From Macrolepiota albuminosa (lineage: Eukaryota; Basidiomycota; Agaricomycetes; Agaricales; Agaricaceae), in the NCBI GenBank assembly GCA_027475525.1, contig JAMWFC010000044.1, forward strand, positions 62,001-126,000: a DNA stretch of 64,000 nucleotides. Reading direction: 5' to 3'. The notes under the pieces are model-generated. The model was not told where the DNA came from, did not search any database, and saw only the letters and a list, made by a program, of their open reading frames with translations. Below, in pieces: positions 11,544 to 22,700 of this stretch. A program made the translations under genes and the position numbers. How positions within the stretch are numbered: position 1 is the first letter of the stretch; the number at the start of each line of letters is the position of its first letter.

Positions 11544-12764
11544 ATGGCACCAAGTCCTGTTTCATTTACTGAAGAGACTTCAGAACTTATTTCAGCGGCG
11601 AAGCGATGCCAGAAGGACCTTGTCGATTTTCAAATTCCTCGTTTACAGTCATGTCAAGGGCCTTTGTCCTTACTGCAGGATCTAGCTGCAGAACTGAGAG
11701 AAGACATTCAATCCTTCGCTAGGCAAGTGGAGGTATGTTCCGCTTTGGAGGTGACGTATGTAGCTCAATGCGAATACAGGCTTTGGAACTATTTGTTGGT
11801 GACCAACGAGGAGAGAAGAATAGGACCGAGTTGAGTCGAATAGTGGACGAGTTTCAAAGCGATCTTGTGCAGTACGTGTGATTTCACTGGTTGTGAGGTG
11901 TCGTAACCAATTTTGCATTAGATTGCGACGAAATTCGCGAGTGGCCCTACTCGCATCGAAAAGAACAATCGATTCACAGAAAACATCTCACAGAGCTGAA
12001 TTGTTAGGTTCTTCGGTAGTCACTGAGAAGGCAAACTTGAATGAGAAAGTCACGTCAGTTACCTCATTCCTCCCGGAATAAATACCATCTGAAACACATA
12101 TGCAGTGAGGACGCCCTTATGAAAGCAAATGATAATGTTACTGAGGCTTTACGGCGGACAATAGGCCTGATGCAGAGCGAGCTGGAACGCTCTGTTCTTT
12201 CAACACAAATGCTTGGTAGGGTCGCTCCACTACTTTGCACCTATTGGAACTAGCGATATGTGTCTTGCAGATGCATCGACTGCATCCCTACATGCTACAT
12301 CTTCAACACACGATATGCTAACGAATCTCATGGGGACGTCGAGACAACTCATAACAGCACTGGAGAAGTCTGATTGGATCGATCGCGTCTTGATACTCTC
12401 AGCATTTGTCTTCTTTCTCCTCGTCGTTATGTTTATTATTCAACAGCGCATCGTGGATCGTGGCCTTCGCATGGCTTTTTGGTGGACGTGTTTCCTACCG
12501 GACTACAGCGGAGACGCAGCCCTTTTAACCACGGAGAAACAATACGCACCGTCTGTATCCGCATTCACGACTTCACTCGTATCTTCTGTGTTTTCTGTCT
12601 CTACAACAATGGTCGCATCTTCCATCCCTACGTCATTGACGGAAATTTCTGGTGATGACAAACCTGAGCCGTCGATATCAATAGAGACATCGTTTGTGAC
12701 TGTACCTTCTACCATTGCTGAACATAGTTTGGATGTGCCTCATCACATCACTGATGAGCTGTAG
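11544..12764 (+). CDS. SEC20: Sec20-family SNARE of Golgi-to-ER retrograde traffic
   Basis: Sec20 (BNIP1 in animals) is an ER t-SNARE that works with Ufe1, Use1 and the Dsl1 tether to receive COPI vesicles. Exons: 11544-11732, 11780-11871, 11922-12053, 12106-12215 and 12271-12764 (1017 nt, 338 residues). The cytosolic part is helical. The family core runs from EDALMKANDNVTEALRRT through LMQSELERSVLSTQML to LMGTSRQLITALEKSDWIDR. One transmembrane segment follows at about residues 214-235 (LILSAFVFFLLVVMFII). About 100 Ser/Thr-rich lumenal residues then end in ITDEL, resembling the HDEL-type retrieval signal of yeast Sec20. Divergent from the PPCDC gene by about 300 bp. Confidence 0.93.
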
Positions 12765-12899
12765 TGTCGTCTTTACATTCTCAAGAAAGCGGTCATGAGT
12801 GTAATCAACCAAACGACAACAATATGGAGACCCCAGAGCTCGTTTATAGTCCCTTATTGGCTTAGGATAATTTCAGTTGTCCCCTGTGGTGTCTGGCAG

Positions 12900-14091
12900 A
12901 AATATTCGATCTTATTGGAGGTGCGCTCAGGTATACACGGTCGATGCAGAATTTCGTATATTTGCATGGAACCGACATCCGTTCGAGAGATGCTTAGGAT
13001 ATCATTGCTGACGAAGTCAAGAGAACATTTGTTCAGGCATGTGAAGCTGCATATGCTTATGCTGTCAAGCAACATCATCAAAGGTTGCGATCTCAATAGC
13101 CCCACATAGTGCTTCCCTCACTCGATGTCTTCCGATGTCTTCCTATCGGCCAATTATCGCAGGGCACGTCGCCTGAAAGAATCGAATTTCCTCAGAAAAA
13201 TCCGCCCCATGACGTATCGACAACGCTGCTCAAAGAGGTTTGGGTAGTCGAGCACCTATACACATAGCTGAATCAGAAGGCAAGAAAGGATCTCGCCATC
13301 GTACTGGGTTACTCGGACTGGACAGCTTTGAATGGGGAAGCGGATTCTAAAGTCCTACACCCAGTGGACAGAGTGACTGCGCGCTTTTTATGTAAGACAT
13401 GTTCAAAGGTAGCGTCCCGGTATTGTGAAGACGATTGTTTGGATTTTGTGGGAGCTTGTGCACATCTTTGCCCCGGAAAGAAGGACAAACGAGTTGTTGG
13501 CGTATGGACGGCTGAGCGGTTTGTCAAGGACGAGAAGGTAGGAAACCTTGAACTTGTTCCCCTGAGTCTAGTGACTAATAACTTGATCAGGCCATAGCAA
13601 CGTTACAAGATCTTCTCACATTGTGTGCAATAGACGCGTCGTCACACGAAGCTGCTACGACCCTTAAATCCCTCGGCACGACTATCCAATGCACTTTTGG
13701 TTCGCCGAGGTGCTGAAGTATCTGTTAGCATTTTATCTCCATTCAGTATGAAATTTTCCTAATGCGGCATTCAAAACGAACAGATACCTGACCTTCGACG
13801 ATCCTCGTCACATCAGTCTTGATGAATGTAAGTTATCCATTCGCTAGGCGTCAGTTGCTTTCCAACCTCTCTTCAGACATCTGCAACACAGAAGCCCATC
13901 CATTCAGTTTGAAATTGTCTGCTGCAAAGAATCACTATGGCAGTCCTGGATTCCCGACTCCAATATCTACCAAGCCTTTCCAGACGAACAAAGGCAATAC
14001 ACCCGAGATCAGTCAGCTAGCGGGTATGCCTTCCATCAAGAACATCGTCCAAGGCATACAGGATGCTGAACGAACGGTTCCGATTCATTGA
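12900..14091 (+). pseudogene. Unrecognised gene, possibly decaying, with a Cys-rich segment
   Basis: Several plus-strand frames can be linked by plausible introns: a helical stretch near 12990-13105, a segment at about 13110-13230, a Cys/His-rich block at 13290-13537 (FLCKTCSKVASRYCEDDC and GACAHLCPG), a short block after 13590, and a last exon near 13879-14091 ending ERTVPIH. At least one in-frame stop (TAG near 13107) and uncertain joins mean it may be a pseudogene or a gene I have mis-spliced. I recognise no family. The Cys block could bind zinc, but spacing matches no motif I know. Confidence 0.35.
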
Positions 14092-14406
14092 TCACCAGAT
14101 CTAATGCTGGACGATTTATCTGAAGTTTCTATTTGTACATCTACTCTACATTCTTTCACTGGTTCTTCTTTTTACTATACCTTGCATCATCCGGATAAAA
14201 CATATATAATATATCTACAGAGATCTCCAGATTTTACAGGATGTGAATGAAGATCCGAATTCGAAGCTTCGGACTATGGTTGATAGAGATGTGCGCAGTC
14301 GAGGAGTATATTGTGAGACGAAGGCTGTGTATACTCTACGCTACGCTACGGTTGGGTGGGTAATCGAGGTCAAATTAGAATACAAGGTTCTGCGACCTTA
14401 GGTGAA

Positions 14407-17055
14407 TCACTCTCGGAAAATGTATTTACTGTAATTCTCCCTATATTCCGTCCAATCAGGGTCACCTTCGAAGGAGACAGGTGTGGTCGTTGCATCATTA
14501 CTTCTTTTATCCGCTTCGTCGAGAATTTCAGCTATTCGAATGACTCTGCCACGCGCAAGTTTCTGACACTTCTCTGCCAGGTATTCGGTCCCTGTCGCTC
14601 GCATTAACAACTTCATACGCTCCTTCGATCCTGGGTCATTGGGATCCGACTCCTTCTCATCATTCTTGAGTTTGTCCTTCAATCCATCTATGATGAATTT
14701 AATCTTTGATCTGTTCGTTATGCCGGAAAGTAAGAGGTTCGATGGGTTCTCGAGGTGTAATTCAGCATATGAGGGAGGCTTCTGGTCTTTGGACTTTGGA
14801 CTATTCTCCCTCTCAAATGCAAACCTGCATCCTCGATGTGGCCATCTAAGACGGTGACATAAGTATAACTGCAGGTGATTGGCTAATTTCGTCTGGGACA
14901 TAGCCTTGCCCATGAGGTCAAGCTTAGACAGTTCCTTTGCATTCTCCACTACAACATCGTGGCATTTAATCCACTGTGGCTCTTTCACCAGCTCCCCGGT
15001 GAAGCACTGTGAGGCCGAGTGGAATAGCGCAAGAAGTTGGACGTAATGGATGTGACGCAGGAGATCTTCGTAGCCCGAGATCGTGTCTTCGATGGCACTA
15101 TCACGAGCGGGAGTTTGAAAGACAGGATTACATTCCAAGTGTACACGGGTACGGTCTACAAGGCTCGAGAACGTCCTCCAAATATCGGCCATCTGGTCAA
15201 GGAATGGATATATCTCCGCCATCGGCTCCAATTGAGTAGATTCAAGCACCTCAAGGGCTTCTTTCAGCTCCTTCTTTTGTACTTTGATGAGAGCCAGTAG
15301 TTCGTTCGTGGTTTGAGCATCAGCTGCCTGTGCCTCTGGGGCCGGGAGTAGACGTAACTTGATTACGCCTTCGTGAAGCGTTCGAGCATTCTCAAACATG
15401 CGAGAGAGTGCACGCCACAAGTTGCCGAAGGCATATTGGCCCAAACGACGCTTTACCGCTCTCGTATCCACTTTGTCGGGCAATCTAAGATCAGGAGATC
15501 TGGAAATGAAATCGAGAAGGGCCGCAAAAGCGACAGCCATGTGCTCCTCTCCGTCGAAGTGGCCCCTCGGTAGAACACCATCCTCTGGCTGCCTAGCGTA
15601 ATATCTCTGATTCTGACGAATCTTTTCTGCGACATAGAGACATGACATTATATGTTCTGCCCGATCTTCCAGCATCATCGACCGAAAGTCGCCAAATATC
15701 CTGGTGAAACGTGAAGGCAAGTCGGTGCTGTGCATTAACGACGCAAGGTGACTCTTCTGCACCGTGTTCTGCGATGTACAGTGGTCCCTCACGAAACCGA
15801 GGAGCTCCCCATTGTTGTCTAGAATGTTGACAGCTGCCTGCATTGCCCAACCATCTCGCTCGTCACGTTGGGCGGACTTCTGGATGGCAGACAAGTGGGC
15901 GACCTCCGCAAAGGTGCCATCAGTAGGGATAACGAGGCGCTCGATGGTCCCAAAATATCGTAGGTAGCCTGTTTTACGAAGATAATTGATGCCATGCCAA
16001 CACCAATTGGATATCGGGGTATTGTATGGACAGTCACTGTAGAAGAGCGGAAGGAAAGTAAATACCAAATAACAGGCGCTTAACACAGTGAAAACAATGA
16101 GAGAGTAGCCTGCGATTAAGCCGTTTACCGGGAAAAGGAAGAGAAAGAGTCCACCAAAGAACAGAAACAGAGATGTATGCAGAAGCATGGGTATAGAATC
16201 GACCACGATCCTCAAGTTGAATCGACGGAGGCCGCGAAGGAGGTATGTACGGATACGTCCGCGATCGGCAGGAAGGGTGTAGCTTTCAGTTGTCTGAATG
16301 AAGTGCCGAGCCCACTGTAAGGCAAGGCATGCGGCGAGGGCACATCCGAGGCAGGAGAGAAGACTAAGGAACCAAAGAAGGTTACACGTGAAATCTGCAT
16401 AGGTCGGTGCGAACGGTGATGCAGAAGGATTCTGGGTCCCATTAATCATGGATTCAAAGTGAAGCATGGGCATGGTTGTATCGAGGGAAAGAGGTACGTT
16501 GGTTTCGTTCGCGAGTTGTCGAGAGATATGAGCCAGTACTTGGACCATCATAGCTTGTTGTTGGATCATCGCAGTCTGCTCTGCGGACATCTTAGCCAAG
16601 ATAGAGCGTTGTTCGTCCATCGGATCAGGTTTGAGGTTTTTGTAACTCTCGATAACAAAAGCAGTCATGGTGGCTGAGAAAAGGCCTGCCTGTAGGATTA
16701 GATTGATAGGTATGATTGGATGCAACATGAAGGCAGATTTTGACTGAGTGCAACTCACGAAAACCAAGATAGTGTTCATATCCTCTCGGATATTTCGGGA
16801 CAATGCTTGATCTTCCTTTGTTGCCTCTATGTTATACGCAGTCCAAATTTTGGCTGTGTTGCCAAAGACTTCGGGACCATAATGATCATCTGTTTCTGCA
16901 ACACGACGCGTCAGATAACGCATTAGAGAAATGGTCATCGAATCACCTTTGCTAGGGCCTGAAGTCGTCATATTGCTACCAAAGGAAACGGGGGGAGGTA
17001 AAGATGGAACAGACACAGCTTTCAAAAACAAATTACAATGGACCCCTTTCGCCAT
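14407..17055 (-). CDS. DUF6535 domain-containing membrane protein
   Basis: Member of a large agaricomycete family of unknown function. One 69-nt in-frame intron (16690-16758) must be removed, because the family core reads ILVF-AGLFSATMTAFVIESYKNL across it. That leaves 860 codons (859 residues) from the first ATG at 17055; a later ATG at 16971 (MTTSGPSKGDS) is an alternative start. The DUF6535 domain covers roughly residues 30-310. It has an AGLFSA helix, then three hydrophobic segments (around FTCNLLWFLSLLSCLG, SLFLFFGGLFLFLF and GYSLIVFTVLSACYL) and the typical end PLFYSDCPYNTPI. The C-terminal 550 residues are soluble and helical, without a known domain. Confidence 0.85.
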   Translation of the reverse strand: MAKGVHCNLFLKAVSVPSLPPPVSFGSNMTTSGPSKGDSMTISLMRYLTRRVAETDDHYGPEVFGNTAKIWTAYNIEATKEDQALSRNIREDMNTILVFVSCTQSKSAFMLHPIIPINLILQAGLFSATMTAFVIESYKNLKPDPMDEQRSILAKMSAEQTAMIQQQAMMVQVLAHISRQLANETNVPLSLDTTMPMLHFESMINGTQNPSASPFAPTYADFTCNLLWFLSLLSCLGCALAACLALQWARHFIQTTESYTLPADRGRIRTYLLRGLRRFNLRIVVDSIPMLLHTSLFLFFGGLFLFLFPVNGLIAGYSLIVFTVLSACYLVFTFLPLFYSDCPYNTPISNWCWHGINYLRKTGYLRYFGTIERLVIPTDGTFAEVAHLSAIQKSAQRDERDGWAMQAAVNILDNNGELLGFVRDHCTSQNTVQKSHLASLMHSTDLPSRFTRIFGDFRSMMLEDRAEHIMSCLYVAEKIRQNQRYYARQPEDGVLPRGHFDGEEHMAVAFAALLDFISRSPDLRLPDKVDTRAVKRRLGQYAFGNLWRALSRMFENARTLHEGVIKLRLLPAPEAQAADAQTTNELLALIKVQKKELKEALEVLESTQLEPMAEIYPFLDQMADIWRTFSSLVDRTRVHLECNPVFQTPARDSAIEDTISGYEDLLRHIHYVQLLALFHSASQCFTGELVKEPQWIKCHDVVVENAKELSKLDLMGKAMSQTKLANHLQLYLCHRLRWPHRGCRFAFERENSPKSKDQKPPSYAELHLENPSNLLLSGITNRSKIKFIIDGLKDKLKNDEKESDPNDPGSKERMKLLMRATGTEYLAEKCQKLARGRVIRIAEILDEADKRSNDATTTPVSFEGDPDWTEYRENYSKYIFRE

Positions 17056-18091
17056 GCGCACAAGTCGAGGTCTCACACCACATGAAAGGACCTACAGAGA
17101 TGGCGATGCCATTGTCCATCTGGTGACAGCACCTTGTATAAGGTTTGCCCCTCCGAGTAATCTCGCAAAGAACTCTTGATGTATTGATGAGCACCCACAA
17201 TGCGATCTTGTCGTCGTGTAGTAGCTTTCATCTTCTACCAAAATCCAAAGCACAAGAGATTTGTCAACTATGAAGGTCAGCACGGTGCAAGGCTTACATA
17301 GTTACTGCTTTCCACAAAAGACCTGTATGATAGCACCGTACAGGCTGTTCATCTGTGAGGAACAAGATAAAGCCACATATGATTCAATAATGTAGATTAG
17401 AGCATATTTGCAACGGACACACATCTAGAATGTGGTTTGGACCTAAGATGGAAAGCGTGAAGAATACCCATCCAGGGAAATCAGTCCGATATGATATGAT
17501 AAGAAAGCATCTTGATAATAGGTAATGGCCAATTACTGCAGTCTCCCTCATTGCCACTATGCCTCTAATTTCACGAGTGCCTTCTCCACCACTGTGACCA
17601 CCGTTGTTTGACTCTTTCACTTTCCGTATGGAGTAAACACTGTGGACCAGGTTACCGTGCACATGTCAATCCTTCCTTGTCTACCTTATACTAACGCTTA
17701 ACTTCCCGTATATAGCGCTATAAATACATGTACATACTTATCCTCGTAAGTCAAAGAATCCAACCAATCCTGGTCAATCCGCCTCCGCCCGCGGAGGGTT
17801 GCTTGTCGGATAACAATTTTAAACAGCTCCTTGGCCGTGAAAGGTGCGGTAAGTCGTCTAGAGCTGGCAGGATTTGCGTCTTTGCTGGGGTTGGTTGTGA
17901 TCATTGTAACAGGCATCTGTTAGACACGTCGCATGGCTGATTCGACGTCGCTCGGCTTATCAGACCCTTCACACAACTGATTTAATCTCAGAGATTGAGA
18001 GTGGGAAGTAGATTTAGTATGGGTGTCAGACAGATATTGACCCTCTCAGAAGTTGAAGTTTGTATCCTTCAATCTTGTGCTTGAGTCCGAC
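17056..18091. other. Intergenic region with only weak small ORFs
   Basis: About 1 kb between two divergent genes. A minus-strand 72-codon ORF at 17698-17916 (starts MPVTMITTNPSKD, basic middle) could be a small gene or an exon, but has no family match I know and no clear splice partner. A short GC palindrome CCGCCCGCGGAGG lies near 17789. Nothing else is supported. Confidence 0.3.
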
Positions 18092-19582
18092 ATGACCACT
18101 ATAAGGTAATCTGTGCAAGAAAACTTCCGATGTATTTTTCCCCTGAATTTTCCGTAAATTTAGCCCGAAGCCCAAGGTCGTGGTGACCAGGCATCTTGGC
18201 CCAGATGTAATGCCTCTACTCGACGCCAGACACGACCTAGATGTGAGACTCCATTCATATCAATCCATGACCTGAATTTGAGTGTTATAAAGATAGTGAT
18301 CTGGCCGGAAGATCGTGTCGTCGATCGCCACTGGTTACTGACAAATATCTCTGGAGCGTCCGGTGTACTTGTAATGCTCACCGAAAAGGTTAATGTTTCC
18401 CTAAAGTTGCTAAAGCTCACCTAATGCTTTACGAAAAGGTAGACAAGGAGTTTCTAGACGCTGGTGTGTCCATAATGAAATAGAGTCGAGGTGTGAATTT
18501 ACCTGCCTGGCAGCTGGACCAAATTTGCGCGTTATTTCAACGATGTCGGTTGGATATGGTCAATCTTTCATCTGGTGTCATATTGGACTTCTTAACACAT
18601 ACCTTTTAGAGCACGCAAATCTTCCTGAAATTGCTCGACGAGGGATTCGATTTGGATATACACCGGATGTTCTAACGGCGGCAGGTAAACGAGATCCTCG
18701 AAGTTCTTTCCATTCGAAATAAATGATGAACCTACAAGTTCAGTCGCAGATCTCTCGGTTATGCTTACCCTCATGGCCAGTAGAAATGCGGGAGAAGTTG
18801 TCTCGTTAGTACAGGAGAACAAGGTTTTTTTCTTGATCATACCCTTACGGGTCACTTTCTCATGGGTATGTTATTTCTTAGTGGCCATCGGTGAGTTGGG
18901 CACCATTCGGTTTATGCGGTCCCCAATTGAGCACGACGGACATATCACCGAAAAGCACTGTTGGTTTCCTGGGTTTTGGTCGTATTTCTCAAGCAACCCT
19001 TGCTAGATTGGTACCATTTGGCATCACGGATTGCATTTACACCTCGAATCCGACATCTGCACCAACACCGTCTCGTGACAGTGACCTAGCCAAACGGCAG
19101 GGACTAAATTCCCTTCGGCGTGTTGATATGGACCAACTCGCTCGTGAAAGTGACTTCTTGTTCGTCCTGGCGCCTGGAGGACCATCAACGCATCATCTAG
19201 TCAACGAGGAGTTCTTGAAGAAGATGAAAAGATCAAGCGTCCTCGTAAACACTAGTCGAGGAACACTAGTCGATTCTGATGCTCTTGCGAAAGCCCTGAA
19301 AGAGAAATGGATTTGGGGTGCGGGTTTGGATGTTGTTGAGGGCGAGCCAAATGTTCCTGCCGATCATCCCTTGGTTAAGGAGCCTAGGTCAGAGACAATG
19401 CCTGGTATAAGCTGAGTATATACTTACCTGATGTTAGGTGCATTGTTTTGCCTCACGTTGGAAGTGCGACGTTCCAGACTAGGCTCGGTATGGCGACCTT
19501 AGCTGCGCGAAATTTGCTGGCGGCGATCGACGGAAAGCCGAGACTGCCAGCTGAACTTGACTTGGAGAAGTACAAACTGTAA
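18092..19582 (+). CDS. D-isomer 2-hydroxyacid dehydrogenase, glyoxylate/hydroxypyruvate reductase type
   Basis: NAD(P)H-dependent reductase predicted to reduce glyoxylate or hydroxypyruvate. Nine exons: 18092-18105, 18164-18242, 18293-18388, 18439-18463, 18514-18558, 18610-18684, 18744-18823, 18882-19387 and 19438-19582 (1065 nt, 354 residues, slightly longer than human GRHPR). The 14-nt first exon supplies MTTI before [17 protein letters not shown]. Substrate-domain blocks are [15 protein letters not shown] and [21 protein letters not shown]. The nucleotide fold has [17 protein letters not shown]. Catalytic residues sit in NTSRGTLVD (Arg), GLDVVEGEP (Glu) and LPHVGSAT (His). The many tiny 5' exons are unusual but each junction is phase-consistent. 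Convergent with the alpha-COP gene. Substrate choice is not decided by sequence. Confidence 0.92.
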
Positions 19583-19786
19583 TGGGACCTTAGGCCTTAG
19601 GCACTAAGGGTGAATATTCAAGGATTAATGTAGAAGTCATTTACACCAGAATCTAGTGGAGTATCTATAGTCTTCGTCGCGAGTTCCAAATGTCGTTAAA
19701 GAACAGAAGAAATATGTATCATTTTGAGCCACAAAACACGTCCTATTATTAGAAATTTACAGCGATTTTCATGCGCATGGCTATCC

Positions 19787-22700
19787 TCACCACGACGCTG
19801 GCAATCCTGTTGCCGACGCTCCAATCTCTGTCAGTAGAGTCAGAGGATCAAGATTACCCTTGAATTGTGGCAAGAACGAAGCGTCCGTGTACGGGCAGTG
19901 CACGGAAGGCGAGCCCTTATATATCGGTGTGTATGTCACACCACAAATCTCAAACGGACTGAGCTCATCATATGATATCTCCACAGAGTTGCGTGGATTT
20001 CGATCGCCTGCTGCGATCCGTTGGCGAGCCTATTAAGAGTTAGACAATGACATTGACGCAAGTACCGCTGCTGACCTGGGCAACAATTTTTGGATCTGGT
20101 TTAAGGTCGAGTAACCGTTTAGCAAATCGTGCTGCATGTGCATGATTATTCGCCTTAGTGAAGACTCCAATCGCACTGCGAAGAGCAATCTGCATGTGAG
20201 GAGGTTGAAGTTCGCACTGGGTAAAGTAGGCAGCGAGCTCAAGGTTACGGCGAATGTTGTCAGGCTCAACCTCAGCAACACGTCTCCGCTCGAGTTCGAT
20301 TGAAACACCCAAAAGGTATTCCCGCGCAGCGGTCACAGTTTCTCTCCACTGAGATAAGAAGTGGTTTAGAAAGCATAGAGATCGATGAAATAAGGACTCA
20401 CCAATTTAGCCTCGTCGTCGGAACTGAGAACAACCAGTAGAAGCACTTGAAGGACAGATCGGAAGGTTGCTTGTGCTTCCGAGAGCTTATTGCCAGAAAC
20501 AAGCCGGTACCCCTCTGCGAGCTCTGATCGCACGGACTGAAGGGAGCGTGCAGCAACAGGGAACACACGGCTAGAAGATGACTCCGTGATGTTACGACGG
20601 ACATGAAGTTGTAGAGGCGGCAAGGAAGCCACGGGTGAGAGGTATGTATGAGAAGAACGGTATATAGAAATAAAAGTGGGCTTGAGTAAAGCAAAGTTGA
20701 CGACACCAAACTGGTGGTTGAGAAGCTAAATCATGATAAGACATGAGCCACCCAGTGCAATGGTGAACATGGATCATACCTGCATGGCAGTCTCAAACGA
20801 CCCAGCAGCAACATGATCAGCCGCCAACTGAGAATTACGGACCCAAAGCTCAACCTCACTAATTCCAGGAGCCGCACCAGCACCCAACTCTTCGTCCTCA
20901 GCAGCCTCGTCGTGTGCAGCCAGCGCATTGACCTCAAAGTCCTCTCCAGCTTCGAGATCCCATCCACCCTCCTCAGGATTCTCCTCCACATGCTCCTCAT
21001 CTCTCGCCCAATCATCCAACGCTGACGACGCACCACCTCCAGCGTCGCCGTTAACATAGCTTGGCTCAGCGCCAGCTTCGAGTTTTCCTTCACGAAGGGC
21101 ACGATCAAAGAAGTTTTCGCCGGAGGAGATGGATGGCCAATTAACATTAGTGGTAGAGGTAATGATAGGTGGTGGTGCGAATGTTGGTGAGGGGAAGGAT
21201 GGTACGTCGTCGACATCAGCTTCAGTCAGGCCAGCTGCCTCGAGGATCTCAGCAGCCAGGTCGTCCAAACCATTAGTCTTCGCTGTCAGGTACGCGAGAG
21301 GATCTTTAAGTGTGCCATTGAGTACAAGCACTTAATGATTGCTGAACCACTCACGGAGCCCAACATCACGCAGGACTGATATCCTGCCCTTCGCATCACC
21401 GGCATAGAGCGCGTTATGAAACCGCGACATGGGGTCACCACGCGCATCAGCAATCTTTTGCATCTTTGACAATTTGTCTGTACTTCCTGTGGCGAGATAC
21501 AAGAACGAGAGTTTGTCGAAGTTCTTCATTTGTTGATACGCCTTTTCCGCGATCTGCACAAAGTGAATATGTCAGTAAGAATTTGAGAAGATTATCCAAA
21601 CGTACTTTATGATGACCCTGCTTCAACGCCTGCTGCGCCAAACGATCCCAGCACTCTGTCCGATCGATCTCTTTTGCAGTCTCTAAAGCAACATCTAAGT
21701 TTCCACACTCAATAGCCAATTCGAATCGTGTATTCGTATCTTGCACGAAATGCAAAGCAATCTATCAAACAATATCAGTATATCCGAAACAGCAATGAAC
21801 ACAACACGTACCTCTGGGAATCCCTTCTGTTGAAGGTAAGCGATGATACTTTGCCCAAGGAGAGTCGAAGTCCGGATGATATACAGCATTTCTTCGTAAT
21901 TATTCCTAAGGAGCGCAAGTTTGAAGCGATACTCTGTGGGGTCGAACGTGATCGTGCGTGGACGGGCAGAACGGTCAAGGCAATGCACAGTCTTTCCCTT
22001 GACTCTTGTTAGGTAGACGGGGTTGTCGAGGGTGCAGATCACACCGTGGTCGCTAAAGTAGACTCTGTCAGTCATTGAAGGTTAAGGAAAACAGTTTGAT
22101 CAGACCCTTGGGGTAGGCAGTATTTCACATGGTTGAGCGTCGAGTAGATAAAGACACCTGAGTCATCCCATGCTCCAGACTTGATGCGGATAGTTTCGTG
22201 TATGAAGCTATGTGACGAGAAGTTTTTGTTTGCAACGGTTATAGCTACAAAAAGCTTGTGAGACGATGTGGTCTTGATAAGTATGTCGTAGAAACGTACT
22301 GTGTTTGCCCAGCAAAGCAACGAGAGAGTTGTCGGCACTCCAGACAACATATTTGACGGGGGGGCTGTTAATTTCCGCCAGAGTCTTGCCTTGCTGGATG
22401 TCGTAAAGAATAACCGAGGTTGTTGAACTGAGAATCAAGCTAGCCGTTCCTCCGTAGAATATTTCGTTCGTCACGACAGGGGCTTTGATGGTTTTAACAA
22501 TAGTGTTTGAAAGGTCCCGTATTTCGATCATCTTCCCCAACAGCTCATGTCAGTCAAAGATTTTTGAGACCATCCAACGAAGAACTAACCTGTTTAGTTT
22601 TGTCAAGGACAGCAAACCTGTTCCTCGCCACGAAAATCGCACTTTGACCATTACCCTTCTTGCCATCTACACTCGAATCCTTCAACTCTCCACCCTGTGC

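Noticed and set aside
16690..16758. Reading straight through as DUF6535 coding sequence
   Set aside because: The segment has GTGAGT and ACAG borders, and the family core AGLFSA joins directly to ILVF only when it is removed.
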